DNA of 6,529 bases, taken from assembly GCA_030147305.1 (NCBI GenBank), contig JASLAE010000451.1:1-6529 (forward strand), written 5' to 3'. The notes beneath the pieces are model-generated. The model did not search any database and was not told the origin of the DNA. It was given only the letters and a program-made list of their open reading frames with translations. The number at the start of each line of letters is the position of its first letter. Position 1 is the stretch's first letter. A program made the position numbers and the translations under genes. Below are positions 1 through 6,085 of the stretch, piece after piece. Origin of the DNA: Cesiribacter sp. (GTDB taxonomy: Bacteria; Bacteroidota; Bacteroidia; Cytophagales; Cyclobacteriaceae).

Positions 1-8
1 TTTTGTTT

Positions 9-48
9 TGTTAAGAAAATTCAGCGCTAATTTCTTAGCAGATTTTTT
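9..48 (+). terminator. Probable intrinsic terminator of a gene lying upstream of the window
   Basis: Positions 9-21 pair with 29-40 to give a stem of about 12 bp with one wobble and one bulged A, around the 7-nt loop CAGCGCT. The stem is followed at once by GATTTTTTAA, a T-tract on the plus strand. On the minus strand the stem is not followed by T, so this should end rightward transcription from a gene outside the window. The stem is AT-rich, so efficiency is uncertain. Confidence 0.55.
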
Positions 49-466
49 AAGCTACAGATGCTTTGCTACTTCCTCTATAACAAGTAAAAGGGTCCATTTC
101 ACCCGAGGTTAAATTTTGTTACCAGCTACAGAATTTTCTAAAATCCTTGATTTTCTAAAAGTTTCCCCTTAAATTATTGAATGTGGTAAAGGGATGTTTA
201 ACTAAATATTATATCCCTACCGTTATTTTCTGCTCTTTAAGGAATCTTCATAATCCAGTTGTTGTTACAAGTTCATACAACAAGATTATATTCTGATTAT
301 TCTTACTTCTATAACTTATTATAGCTATGTTATGGCATCGGAGGCATTAATATATTGCTATACTTTAGGTTGACAAAATTAAATAATCAGTGAGCATCAT
401 TGCTAAAGCTTGTGAGGTACAGCTAATTCAACGCAAAGAATATCTACATCTTTAAAAATTTTGTCC
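49..466. other. AT-rich non-coding region upstream of prkA
   Basis: No ORF of credible length or composition is visible on either strand. Two small inverted repeats occur: AGGGAT at 190-195 with ATCCCT at 213-218, and TTGTTGT at 259-265 with ACAACAA at 277-283. The nearest thing to a Bacteroidota -7 element (TAnnTTTG) is TACTTTAG at 361-368, one fixed base off and without a clear TTG about 20 nt upstream. The prkA promoter presumably lies here, but I cannot place it. No Shine-Dalgarno sequence precedes prkA, which is usual for Bacteroidota. Confidence 0.5.
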
Positions 467-2395
467 ATGAATATCTTAGAAAAAATTAAAACCAATTACA
501 GCACCGCTACCAATGAAATAACGGTCTCGGAGTATTTGGAAGCGTGCAGGGAGGACCCTAAGGTATATGCTAAACCCTCTGAAAGAATTCTAGATGCTAT
601 CGGAGAGCCCCAGTTTCTGGATACAAGGGCGGATCCAGTTTTAAGCAGAATATTCTCTAACAAAAAGATAAAAATTTATCCGGCCTTCAAGGATTTCTAT
701 GGCATGGAAAGCACCATAGAACAGATTGTATCCTACTTCCGGCATTCTGCTCAGGGGCTGGAGGAAAAGAAACAGATACTTTACCTCATGGGGCCTGTGG
801 GGGGAGGCAAGAGCTCATTAGCTGAAAAAATAAAACACCTCATTCAGCAAAACCCTATCTACGTTCTTAAAGCTAATGATCAGATCAGCCCGGTTTACGA
901 AAGTCCTCTGGGTTTATTTGCAGATTATAGAAAAGAACTGGAGGAAGAATACGGCATTCCGGCTCGTTATCTGCCCGCATGTATGAGCCCCTGGGCCTCC
1001 AAACGATTACGCGAGTTCGACGGCGACATCAACAGATTTAAAGTTGTAAAACTCTATCCATCGGTTCAGGAGCAGATTGCCGTTGCCAAGACAGAACCAG
1101 GTGATGAAAATAACCAGGACATATCAACACTGGTAGGCAAAGTTGACATACGCAAGCTTGCCGAGTACCAGCAAAGCGATGCAGATGCATACTCTTATAC
1201 TGGTGGCTTATGCCTGGCAAATCAGGGCGTGCTGGAGTTTGTTGAGATGTTTAAGGCACCTATTAAAGTTTTAAACCCGCTGCTGACTGCTACGCAGGAA
1301 AAGAATTACAAAGGCACAGAGCCTATTGGCGCTATTCCTTTCGATGGCATTATTCTGGCACACTCTAATGAAAGTGAATGGGCTAAGTTCACCAACGATA
1401 AGAAAAATGAAGCCTTCCTGGATCGTATTTACAAAGTTCAGGTGCCATACTGTCTGCGGGTGAGTGAAGAGATTAAAATTTATGAAAAGCTGATTGAAGA
1501 GAGCTCTCTCAGGAATTCTCCCTGTGCTCCCAAAACTTTGGAACTGCTTGCAGAATTTTCAGTGATGTCACGGCTGAAAGAGCCTGAAAACTCCAGCCTG
1601 TATTCAAAAATGCGGGTTTACAATGGCGAAACCCTGAAAGAGACAGATCCTAATGCAAAGTCTATTCAGGAATACCGGGACAATGCCGGCATTAATGAAG
1701 GCATGACAGGAATATCTACCCGTTTTGCTTTTAAAATTCTTTCGAAGGTTTTCAATTTCGATAGTGAGGAAATTGCCGCGAACCCGGTTCATCTGCTCTA
1801 TGTGCTGGAGCAGGAGGTAATTAAAATGATGTTGCCACCTGACACTGAAAGCCATTATCTCAACATCATCAAATCTATGCTGGCCAGCAAGTATGCCGAG
1901 TATATCTCTGATGAGATTCAAAAGGCATACATTGAGTCTTATAGCTCTTATGGTCAAAACATATTCGACAAGTATGTGATCTATGCAGACCATTGGATGC
2001 AAAATAACGATTACCGTGATACCGACACAGGAGAACTGCTGGACAGGGCCATCCTCAATGAAGAGCTTGAAAAAATAGAGAAGCCTGCCGGCATTGCCAA
2101 CCCTAAAGACTTCCGGGCTGAGGTTACAAACTTTACCCTACGCTATAAGGCAAATAATGGTGGTAAAAGCCCTCGCTGGGATTCTTACGAGAAGATCAAA
2201 AATGTGATTGAGAAAAAGATCTTCACCAACACAGAAGATCTGCTGCCTGTAGTGTCCTTCAATGTAAAATCAAATGCCGAGGACGAGAAAAAGCATAAAG
2301 ATTTTACCCGCCGTATGAAAGATCGGGGCTATACCGAAAAACAAATCAGAATACTGGTTGACTGGTTTATGCGCGTTCGCAAAACAATGTCTTAG
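467..2395 (+). CDS. prkA: PrkA/YeaG-type AAA+ serine protein kinase
   Basis: This is a cytoplasmic AAA+ ATPase of the PrkA family, described as a serine protein kinase acting in stress, nitrogen starvation and sporulation responses. The product is 642 aa; E. coli YeaG is about the same size. The N-terminal PrkA AAA domain carries a Walker A motif GPVGGGKS (residues 109-116, Lys115), a Walker B-like GVLEFVE (254-260), a sensor-like HSNESEW around Asn301 and a possible arginine finger at Arg320. A C-terminal PrkA domain follows the GISTRF motif (415-420) and includes EKIEKPAGI. I chose ATG at 467 over the in-frame TTG at 461 because the protein then starts MNI, as enterobacterial YeaG does (recalled, not aligned here). 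No Shine-Dalgarno is visible. It is the first gene of a prkA-yeaH-spoVR cluster. Its physiological substrate is not evident from sequence. Family assignment is very secure; the biochemical role is less so, since some members have been reported to act as proteases rather than kinases. Confidence 0.97.
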   Translation: MNILEKIKTNYSTATNEITVSEYLEACREDPKVYAKPSERILDAIGEPQFLDTRADPVLSRIFSNKKIKIYPAFKDFYGMESTIEQIVSYFRHSAQGLEEKKQILYLMGPVGGGKSSLAEKIKHLIQQNPIYVLKANDQISPVYESPLGLFADYRKELEEEYGIPARYLPACMSPWASKRLREFDGDINRFKVVKLYPSVQEQIAVAKTEPGDENNQDISTLVGKVDIRKLAEYQQSDADAYSYTGGLCLANQGVLEFVEMFKAPIKVLNPLLTATQEKNYKGTEPIGAIPFDGIILAHSNESEWAKFTNDKKNEAFLDRIYKVQVPYCLRVSEEIKIYEKLIEESSLRNSPCAPKTLELLAEFSVMSRLKEPENSSLYSKMRVYNGETLKETDPNAKSIQEYRDNAGINEGMTGISTRFAFKILSKVFNFDSEEIAANPVHLLYVLEQEVIKMMLPPDTESHYLNIIKSMLASKYAEYISDEIQKAYIESYSSYGQNIFDKYVIYADHWMQNNDYRDTDTGELLDRAILNEELEKIEKPAGIANPKDFRAEVTNFTLRYKANNGGKSPRWDSYEKIKNVIEKKIFTNTEDLLPVVSFNVKSNAEDEKKHKDFTRRMKDRGYTEKQIRILVDWFMRVRKTMS

Positions 2396-2445
2396 TCTTA
2401 TACCTGGTTGTGAAGTTGTGAGGGAGTGATTTGCCAAGAGATGAT

Positions 2446-2465
2446 AATATGCATAGCTGCATATT
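2446..2465. other. Perfect 8-bp hairpin inside the prkA-yeaH spacer
   Basis: AATATGCA pairs perfectly with TGCATATT around the loop TAGC. There is no T-tract after it, so it is not a standard intrinsic terminator. It could be an RNA stem or a dyad site for a DNA-binding protein. Confidence 0.5.
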
Positions 2466-2479
2466 CTGTCAGAACGTAT

Positions 2480-2506
2480 GCAATTTCAAAGATCATTTTG
2501 AAATGC
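2480..2506. other. Second hairpin inside the prkA-yeaH spacer
   Basis: ATTTCAAA (2483-2490) pairs perfectly with TTTGAAAT (2497-2504) around a 6-nt loop. GC at 2480-2481 can extend the stem by pairing with GC at 2505-2506 if A2482 is bulged. No poly-T follows. Together with the hairpin at 2446-2465 and the outer arms it would make a multi-branched RNA structure. Confidence 0.5.
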
Positions 2507-2605
2507 TTTGCCTTATGATGGGCACCAAGTCTGTCTTCCAGCTCCTTTCTGAGTAAACATTTATACTCACTCCCTCACTTCCTCAACAAAATCACTCTTT
2601 CTTAT

Positions 2606-3874
2606 ATGAGCAACATTGTAGATAGAAGAACCAATAACAAGGGGAAGTCTACCGGAAACCGGCAGAAGTTCCTTAAGCGGGTAGAAGATCAGATTAAGAA
2701 AGCAATTCCCAACATTATCAGTCAGGAAAGCATTAAGGATAGCAGTGGAGGGGGTAGCGTGAGCGTTCCTGTAAAAGGAATTGCTGAACCATCTTTTCAT
2801 CATGCAGCTGGTACAGGGAAAAAATATAGTGTACGGCCGGGTAATGACCGCTTTAATGAAGGCGACACCATACCCAAACCGGAAGGAGGTGGACAGGGCG
2901 GAAGTGGCCGCGGAAAAGGCTCCAACAGCCCAGAAATTACTGAAGACGAGTTTACAGTGGTGCTTTCCCGGGAAGAATTCCTGAATTACTTTTTTGATGA
3001 TCTGGCGCTGCCGAACATGATAAAGAAATTCATGGAAAACACGGTAACCCATAGTCTTAAACGAACCGGTTACACCCGTGACAGTGTGCCATCCCGGCTC
3101 AATATAAAAACAAGCTTTCAGCAATCATTAGGGCGTCAGCTGGCGCTTAAAGGCGCTTTAGAAAAAAAACTGCAACAGCTTCGCGAAAAGCATCTAGCGT
3201 GTACGGATAAGGAGCAGAAGCTGGTGCTGGAGCTCGAGATTGAGAAGGTAATAAAACAGTCTAAAACCATTCCCTTCTTCGAAGATGTAGACCTTCGTTA
3301 TAATAACTTCGAACGCATTCCCGTACCCATCACGTCTGCTGTTATGTTTTGCATCATGGACGTTTCCGCTTCCATGGGGCAGCATGAGAAAGATATTGCC
3401 AAGCGTTTTTTCACGCTGCTATACATCTTTCTCACCCGCCAGTATAAAAATGTAGAGCTGGTTTTTATCCGACACCATACAGAAGCCAAAGAAGTGGGTG
3501 AGGAGGAGTTTTTCAACTCCCGGGAAAGCGGTGGTACCATTGTAGCGCCTTCGCTCAGACTGATGGATAAAATAAGAAAAGAACGCTTCGATGACACCTG
3601 GAATATTTACTGCTGCCAGGCATCAGACGGCGATGTCTGGTCCCGTGAAGATGCTGTACAATGTCGCCGTCTGGTAAAGGATACTATTCTGCCTGCAGTA
3701 CAGTATATGGCCTATCTGGAAATTAACAAAAACAGCGAGGGAGATCTGTGGCAGGCTTATAAAGAGGTTTGCGACGAAGAAAACTTCTCTATGCGCCGCA
3801 TCAAAGAAGTAAATCAAATCTGGCCCATCTTCAGGGGACTGTTTAAGAAAAGAAGTGAATTGAGCGGAGTTTAA
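2606..3874 (+). CDS. yeaH: YeaH/YhbH family (DUF444) protein with VWA-like MIDAS domain
   Basis: This is a cytoplasmic protein of the UPF0229/DUF444 family, genetically linked to PrkA and probably its partner. The product is 422 aa; E. coli YeaH is about 427. The N-terminus begins with the family-typical DRRTNxKxKSxxNRQKFLKR (from residue 6). A Gly-rich flexible linker follows (about 85-106), then a helical, charged segment (about 180-218) and a C-terminal von Willebrand A-like domain from about 240. The metal-ion-dependent adhesion site looks complete: DVSAS at 252-256 (Asp252, Ser254, Ser256), Thr311 in SGGT, and SDGD at 340-343 (Asp341). The start aligns with the family N-terminus, and no Shine-Dalgarno precedes it. 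The gene lies 210 bp after prkA and 12 bp before spoVR, so co-transcription with spoVR is near certain. The biochemical function is not established. By analogy with other AAA+/VWA gene pairs I infer an adaptor role for the PrkA ATPase. Confidence 0.95.
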   Translation: MSNIVDRRTNNKGKSTGNRQKFLKRVEDQIKKAIPNIISQESIKDSSGGGSVSVPVKGIAEPSFHHAAGTGKKYSVRPGNDRFNEGDTIPKPEGGGQGGSGRGKGSNSPEITEDEFTVVLSREEFLNYFFDDLALPNMIKKFMENTVTHSLKRTGYTRDSVPSRLNIKTSFQQSLGRQLALKGALEKKLQQLREKHLACTDKEQKLVLELEIEKVIKQSKTIPFFEDVDLRYNNFERIPVPITSAVMFCIMDVSASMGQHEKDIAKRFFTLLYIFLTRQYKNVELVFIRHHTEAKEVGEEEFFNSRESGGTIVAPSLRLMDKIRKERFDDTWNIYCCQASDGDVWSREDAVQCRRLVKDTILPAVQYMAYLEINKNSEGDLWQAYKEVCDEENFSMRRIKEVNQIWPIFRGLFKKRSELSGV

Positions 3875-3886
3875 AGCAGCACCAGC

Positions 3887-5407
3887 ATGAACCAAAACCA
3901 GAAAGATAAATACAAAGCCATGTTTTGCAATCCTAACTGGGACTATCAGACCCTGGAATCTGCAGACATGGTAATTGACAAAATTGGAAAGGAACACCTA
4001 AAGCTCAAAACTTATCCCAACCAGATTGAGATCGTTACCTCCGAGCAGATGCTGGATGCCTATTCACTAGTGGGCCTGCCTACTTCCTATCCGCATTGGA
4101 AATTTGGTAAAGATTTCGTTATTAACCAGAGCAATTATAGCAAGGGTAGAATGGGCTTGTCCTATGAGATGGTCATCAATTCAAATCCATGTATCAGCTA
4201 CAACATGGAGAATAACTCCACCTGCATGATGCTGCTGGTGATTGCCCATGCCTGCCAGGGACATAATGCTTTTTTTGCAAATAATTATATGTTCCTGGAC
4301 TGGACCTCTGCCGACTCTATTGTCGATTATATGGTCTTTGCCAGAGATTATATCCTGAAATGCGAAGAGGCCTATGGCAGCGATGAAGTAGAACGGGTGC
4401 TGGATGCCTGCCATGCCCTGATGAATCATGGCATAGACCGTTATAAAAAACCCTCAAAGCGTTCTGCCGCTGAAGAAAATGAGCGCATGAAAAAGCTCAC
4501 CAGCATTAAGCATGAGAATTATAACGAGCTTTGGAAAACATTGCCCACTACTGCAGAAGTTGGAGAAAACGCGACTAAAAAAGGTAAAAAGTTTCCGCAG
4601 GAACCCGAAGAGAACCTGTTGTACTTCATAGAGAAGTTTGCACCTACCTTGCCTGTCTGGAAACGTGAAATAGTACGCATAGTCAGGAAGGTAGCCCAGT
4701 ATTATTATCCACAAGGGGCTACCAAGGTTATGAATGAGGGTTTTGCTTCCTTCACACATTATCACATCATCAACAAGCTCTATGACGAAGGCTATGTAAA
4801 CGATGGGTTTATGTTAGAATTTATCAAGAGCCATAGCAGTGTGTTGTATCAACCCGCCTATAGCAGCAAGTTTTTTTCTGGGCTTAATCCATACACCCTG
4901 GGTTTCAACATCTTTATGGACATTAAGCGCATTTGCCAAAACCCTACTCCGGAAGACAGGCTGTGGTTCCCGGAGCTCATTGGTAAAGACTGGCTTACAG
5001 AAGTGCATTATGCTATGGAAAACTTTAGGGATGATAGTTTTATCCTGCAATACCTCTCACCAAAGGTTATTCGGGATATGAAGTTATTCGCCATCACCGA
5101 TGATGAGCATAAAAAAGAATACATGATCAATGCCATCCATAATGAGCGCGGATACAGGAAGGTACGGGAGCAGTTGAGCCAGCAGTACGACCGGATCAGC
5201 TATGTACCCAATATACAGGTGACGGGTGTTGATGTACATGCGACAAACAGACTTACACTCACCCATTATATCTACAACGATCGTAAGCTGGAGTCGGAAA
5301 ACACCAAAAAAACCCTGGAGCAGATCCGGTATCTTTGGGGGTTTCCCGTAGAGCTTCATTCAAAAAACAAGCTTGGTGTAAATGAACAGACATTTGAAGT
5401 AAAATAG
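3887..5407 (+). CDS. spoVR: SpoVR family protein (YcgB type)
   Basis: This is a full-length SpoVR family protein of 506 aa, near the length of E. coli YcgB (about 510). In Bacillus the homologue is needed for spore cortex formation; in non-sporulating bacteria it goes with PrkA and YeaH in stress or stationary-phase responses. No signal peptide or membrane segment is visible. The N-terminal and central SpoVR domain contains YPNQIEIVTSEQMLDAYS (43-60), HACQGHN (121-127) and VMNEGFASFTHYHI (281-294). The C-terminal region has SAIHNE-like AIHNERGY (416-423) and RYLWGFPVEL (481-490). His121, His126, Glu284 and His291 are arranged like a possible metal site, but no canonical HExxH is present and enzymatic activity is unproven. 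The ATG lies 12 bp after the yeaH stop, with no Shine-Dalgarno, so translation may be coupled. Confidence 0.96.
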   Translation: MNQNQKDKYKAMFCNPNWDYQTLESADMVIDKIGKEHLKLKTYPNQIEIVTSEQMLDAYSLVGLPTSYPHWKFGKDFVINQSNYSKGRMGLSYEMVINSNPCISYNMENNSTCMMLLVIAHACQGHNAFFANNYMFLDWTSADSIVDYMVFARDYILKCEEAYGSDEVERVLDACHALMNHGIDRYKKPSKRSAAEENERMKKLTSIKHENYNELWKTLPTTAEVGENATKKGKKFPQEPEENLLYFIEKFAPTLPVWKREIVRIVRKVAQYYYPQGATKVMNEGFASFTHYHIINKLYDEGYVNDGFMLEFIKSHSSVLYQPAYSSKFFSGLNPYTLGFNIFMDIKRICQNPTPEDRLWFPELIGKDWLTEVHYAMENFRDDSFILQYLSPKVIRDMKLFAITDDEHKKEYMINAIHNERGYRKVREQLSQQYDRISYVPNIQVTGVDVHATNRLTLTHYIYNDRKLESENTKKTLEQIRYLWGFPVELHSKNKLGVNEQTFEVK

Positions 5408-5438
5408 TAGTCACTTTCCTGTTCATTTCTATCAGGTT

Positions 5439-5470
5439 GTATTTCAGTACGTTGCAGAAATACTTATTTT
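5439..5470 (+). terminator. Candidate weak terminator after spoVR
   Basis: GTATTTC (5439-5445) pairs with GAAATAC (5457-5463). After an A-A mismatch the stem continues with 5447-5449 against 5453-5455. It is followed by TTATTTT. It begins 32 bp after the spoVR stop, the expected place for the end of the three-gene transcript, but the stem is AT-rich and broken, so read-through into the downstream unit is plausible. Confidence 0.4.
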
Positions 5471-5502
5471 GTTATGGATATGAGTTAGCACAATGCAATT
5501 TT

Positions 5503-5556
5503 AGCAGCAAAAATTCGACATAATTAATCAGTAAATGCCATGAACTTTCTGCTGCT
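5503..5556. other. Imperfect inverted repeat downstream of spoVR
   Basis: AGCAGCA (5503-5509) is complementary to TGCTGCT (5550-5556), with further A/T pairing inside after a bulge. The 40-nt interior contains no ORF worth naming. It may be a stem in a 3' untranslated region or part of the leader of the small unit that follows. I see no gene between 5408 and 5634. Confidence 0.3.
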
Positions 5557-5593
5557 GATTTTCATTAAATATTCGGTGACGGGTGTTATCTGG

Positions 5594-5621
5594 TTTTAGT
5601 AAAGCCAATTTCTTACTAAAA
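5594..5621 (+). promoter_or_regulatory. 9-bp perfect hairpin just upstream of the small-ORF ribosome binding site
   Basis: TTTTAGTAA (5594-5602) pairs perfectly with TTACTAAAA (5613-5621) around a 10-nt loop. The 3' arm abuts the Shine-Dalgarno sequence, so folding could control access to it or block leftward extension of ribosome contacts. The 5' arm can also pair with TTACTAA at 5685-5691, which overlaps the stop codon of the small ORF, so an alternative long-range fold is possible. Confidence 0.45.
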
Positions 5622-5631
5622 GAAAGGAGGT
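5621..5631 (+). promoter_or_regulatory. Unusually long Shine-Dalgarno sequence for the 18-codon ORF
   Basis: AGAAAGGAGGT ends 3 nt before the ATG at 5635. From established knowledge, Bacteroidota 16S rRNA ends in ACCUCCUUUCU, so all 11 bases would pair. None of the four larger genes in this window has any Shine-Dalgarno, which is normal for the phylum and makes this site stand out. The alternative to a ribosome binding site is an RNA segment that binds the 16S tail for regulation. Confidence 0.6.
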
Positions 5632-5634
5632 AAA

Positions 5635-5691
5635 ATGTCTAGTCCAATGAATTGTTTTTCAAATCTTAATCCTGTAGGTGTTGCTTACTAA
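5635..5691 (+). CDS. Putative 18-aa micropeptide or leader peptide ORF
   Basis: The ORF encodes MSSPMNCFSNLNPVGVAY and ends at TAA. I do not recognise the peptide. Support for translation comes from the ATG at ideal distance from an 11-nt perfect Shine-Dalgarno, and from its position between a 5' hairpin and a strong terminator at 5745-5780, which together make a compact unit of about 190 nt. The peptide is rich in Ser and Asn, has one Cys, no signal peptide and no membrane segment. Against it: its length is close to what chance allows, there is no homologue I can name, and no clear promoter is visible. The next gene starts almost 400 bp downstream beyond the terminator, so a classical attenuator leader for that gene is possible but the terminator shows no obvious antiterminator partner. 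A stand-alone small gene or a regulatory RNA with a decoy ribosome site is equally possible. Confidence 0.4.
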   Translation: MSSPMNCFSNLNPVGVAY

Positions 5692-5704
5692 CTTTTGTTA
5701 GTGA
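5685..5704 (+). other. Hairpin overlapping the stop codon of the 18-codon ORF
   Basis: TTACTAAC (5685-5692) pairs with GTTAGTGA (5697-5704) around TTTT, with seven Watson-Crick pairs and one T-G wobble. It covers the TAA stop at 5689-5691. A ribosome ending translation there would melt it, which could free TTACTAA or GTTAGT to pair elsewhere in the leader. Confidence 0.45.
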
Positions 5705-5744
5705 TATATCCCCTCAGAAGGATTTGAGAGCACATATGGATTTT

Positions 5745-5780
5745 AATACCGGCAGAGTCATCTGCCGGTATTTCTTTTTA
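5745..5780 (+). terminator. Strong intrinsic terminator
   Basis: AATACCGGCAGA (5745-5756) pairs perfectly with TCTGCCGGTATT (5761-5772) around the tetraloop GTCA, followed by CTTTTTAT. The GC core and T-tract on the plus strand make this the clearest terminator in the window. It ends the unit carrying the 18-codon ORF and any read-through from spoVR. The minus strand lacks a T-tract after the stem. Confidence 0.88.
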
Positions 5781-6085
5781 TAAGCTGTTCGGTGCTAAAC
5801 AGCAATTTTCTCAAAGCTGGTTTCCTTTGCTAAGAAATTAATTTTTTCAGTGATTGAAAGGATTATCAGACCAATACTAATAAGCAGAAATAAACAGAAT
5901 GCTTTTATGCCCCTTTCACTTGCTACATCTGGTTAGCTTTCTAACAGGTTGTATAGACTGAATTGATGGATAAATTACCCTGCTTGCAGATTACCCAGTA
6001 TGTTATGGGCAGCTAAGATTTATGGTTAGTTTGCATTATAATGATAAATAACTTGTATTAACTTTATGTCATAACAATTCATTAC
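5781..6085. other. Non-coding region before the haloperoxidase-like gene
   Basis: A 6-bp hairpin, GCTGTT (5784-5789) with AACAGC (5798-5803), follows the terminator and is itself followed by AATTTT, possibly a weak back-up terminator. No ORF of credible length is seen on either strand. TATAAT at 6037-6042 and TTAGTTTG at 6026-6033 resemble -10/-7 elements but have no matching upstream element, so the promoter of the next gene is only presumed to lie here. Confidence 0.4.

Larger units (their letters stand above)
2407..2589. repeat. Inverted-repeat element in the prkA-yeaH gap, with octamer-array arms
   Basis: The left arm (2407-2430) reads as three octamers: GTTGTGAA, GTTGTGAG, GGAGTGAT. The right arm (2566-2589) on the reverse strand reads TTGTTGAG, GAAGTGAG, GGAGTGAG. 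The arms share a perfect 12-bp inverted repeat, GTGAGGGAGTGA at 2418-2429 and its complement at 2567-2578, and about 17 of 24 positions overall. The enclosed DNA (about 135 bp) has two perfect-stem hairpins and no credible gene. It resembles a small dispersed palindromic or MITE-like element, or a structured spacer in the operon transcript. No convincing target duplication is visible beyond TT on both sides of the 12-bp arms. Confidence 0.5.

Noticed and set aside
331..347. Sigma-54-like sequence TGGCATCGGAGGCATT upstream of prkA
   Set aside because: The GG to GC spacing is 8 rather than 10 nt, and the -12 element is poor.
2441..2518. 25-codon ORF in the prkA-yeaH gap starting ATGATAATATGC
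   Set aside because: No ribosome binding site, no recognisable product, and its sequence is fully explained by the two hairpins it spans.
2567..3124. 185-aa minus-strand ORF across yeaH
   Set aside because: It is antisense to a clearly conserved YeaH gene, has no recognisable domain, and is a shadow of the real frame; the other antisense ORFs over prkA, yeaH and spoVR were rejected on the same grounds.
5218..5587. 13-bp direct repeat GGTGACGGGTGTT at 5218-5230 (inside spoVR) and 5575-5587
   Set aside because: One copy is within conserved coding sequence, flanks do not match, and a single 13-mer repeat in 6.5 kb is not far from chance.
29..5839. 12-bp inverted repeat AATTTCTTAGCA at 29-40 and its complement at 5828-5839, flanking the whole cluster
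   Set aside because: AT-rich 12-mers are expected to recur by chance in a window this size, and the left copy is already explained as a terminator arm.
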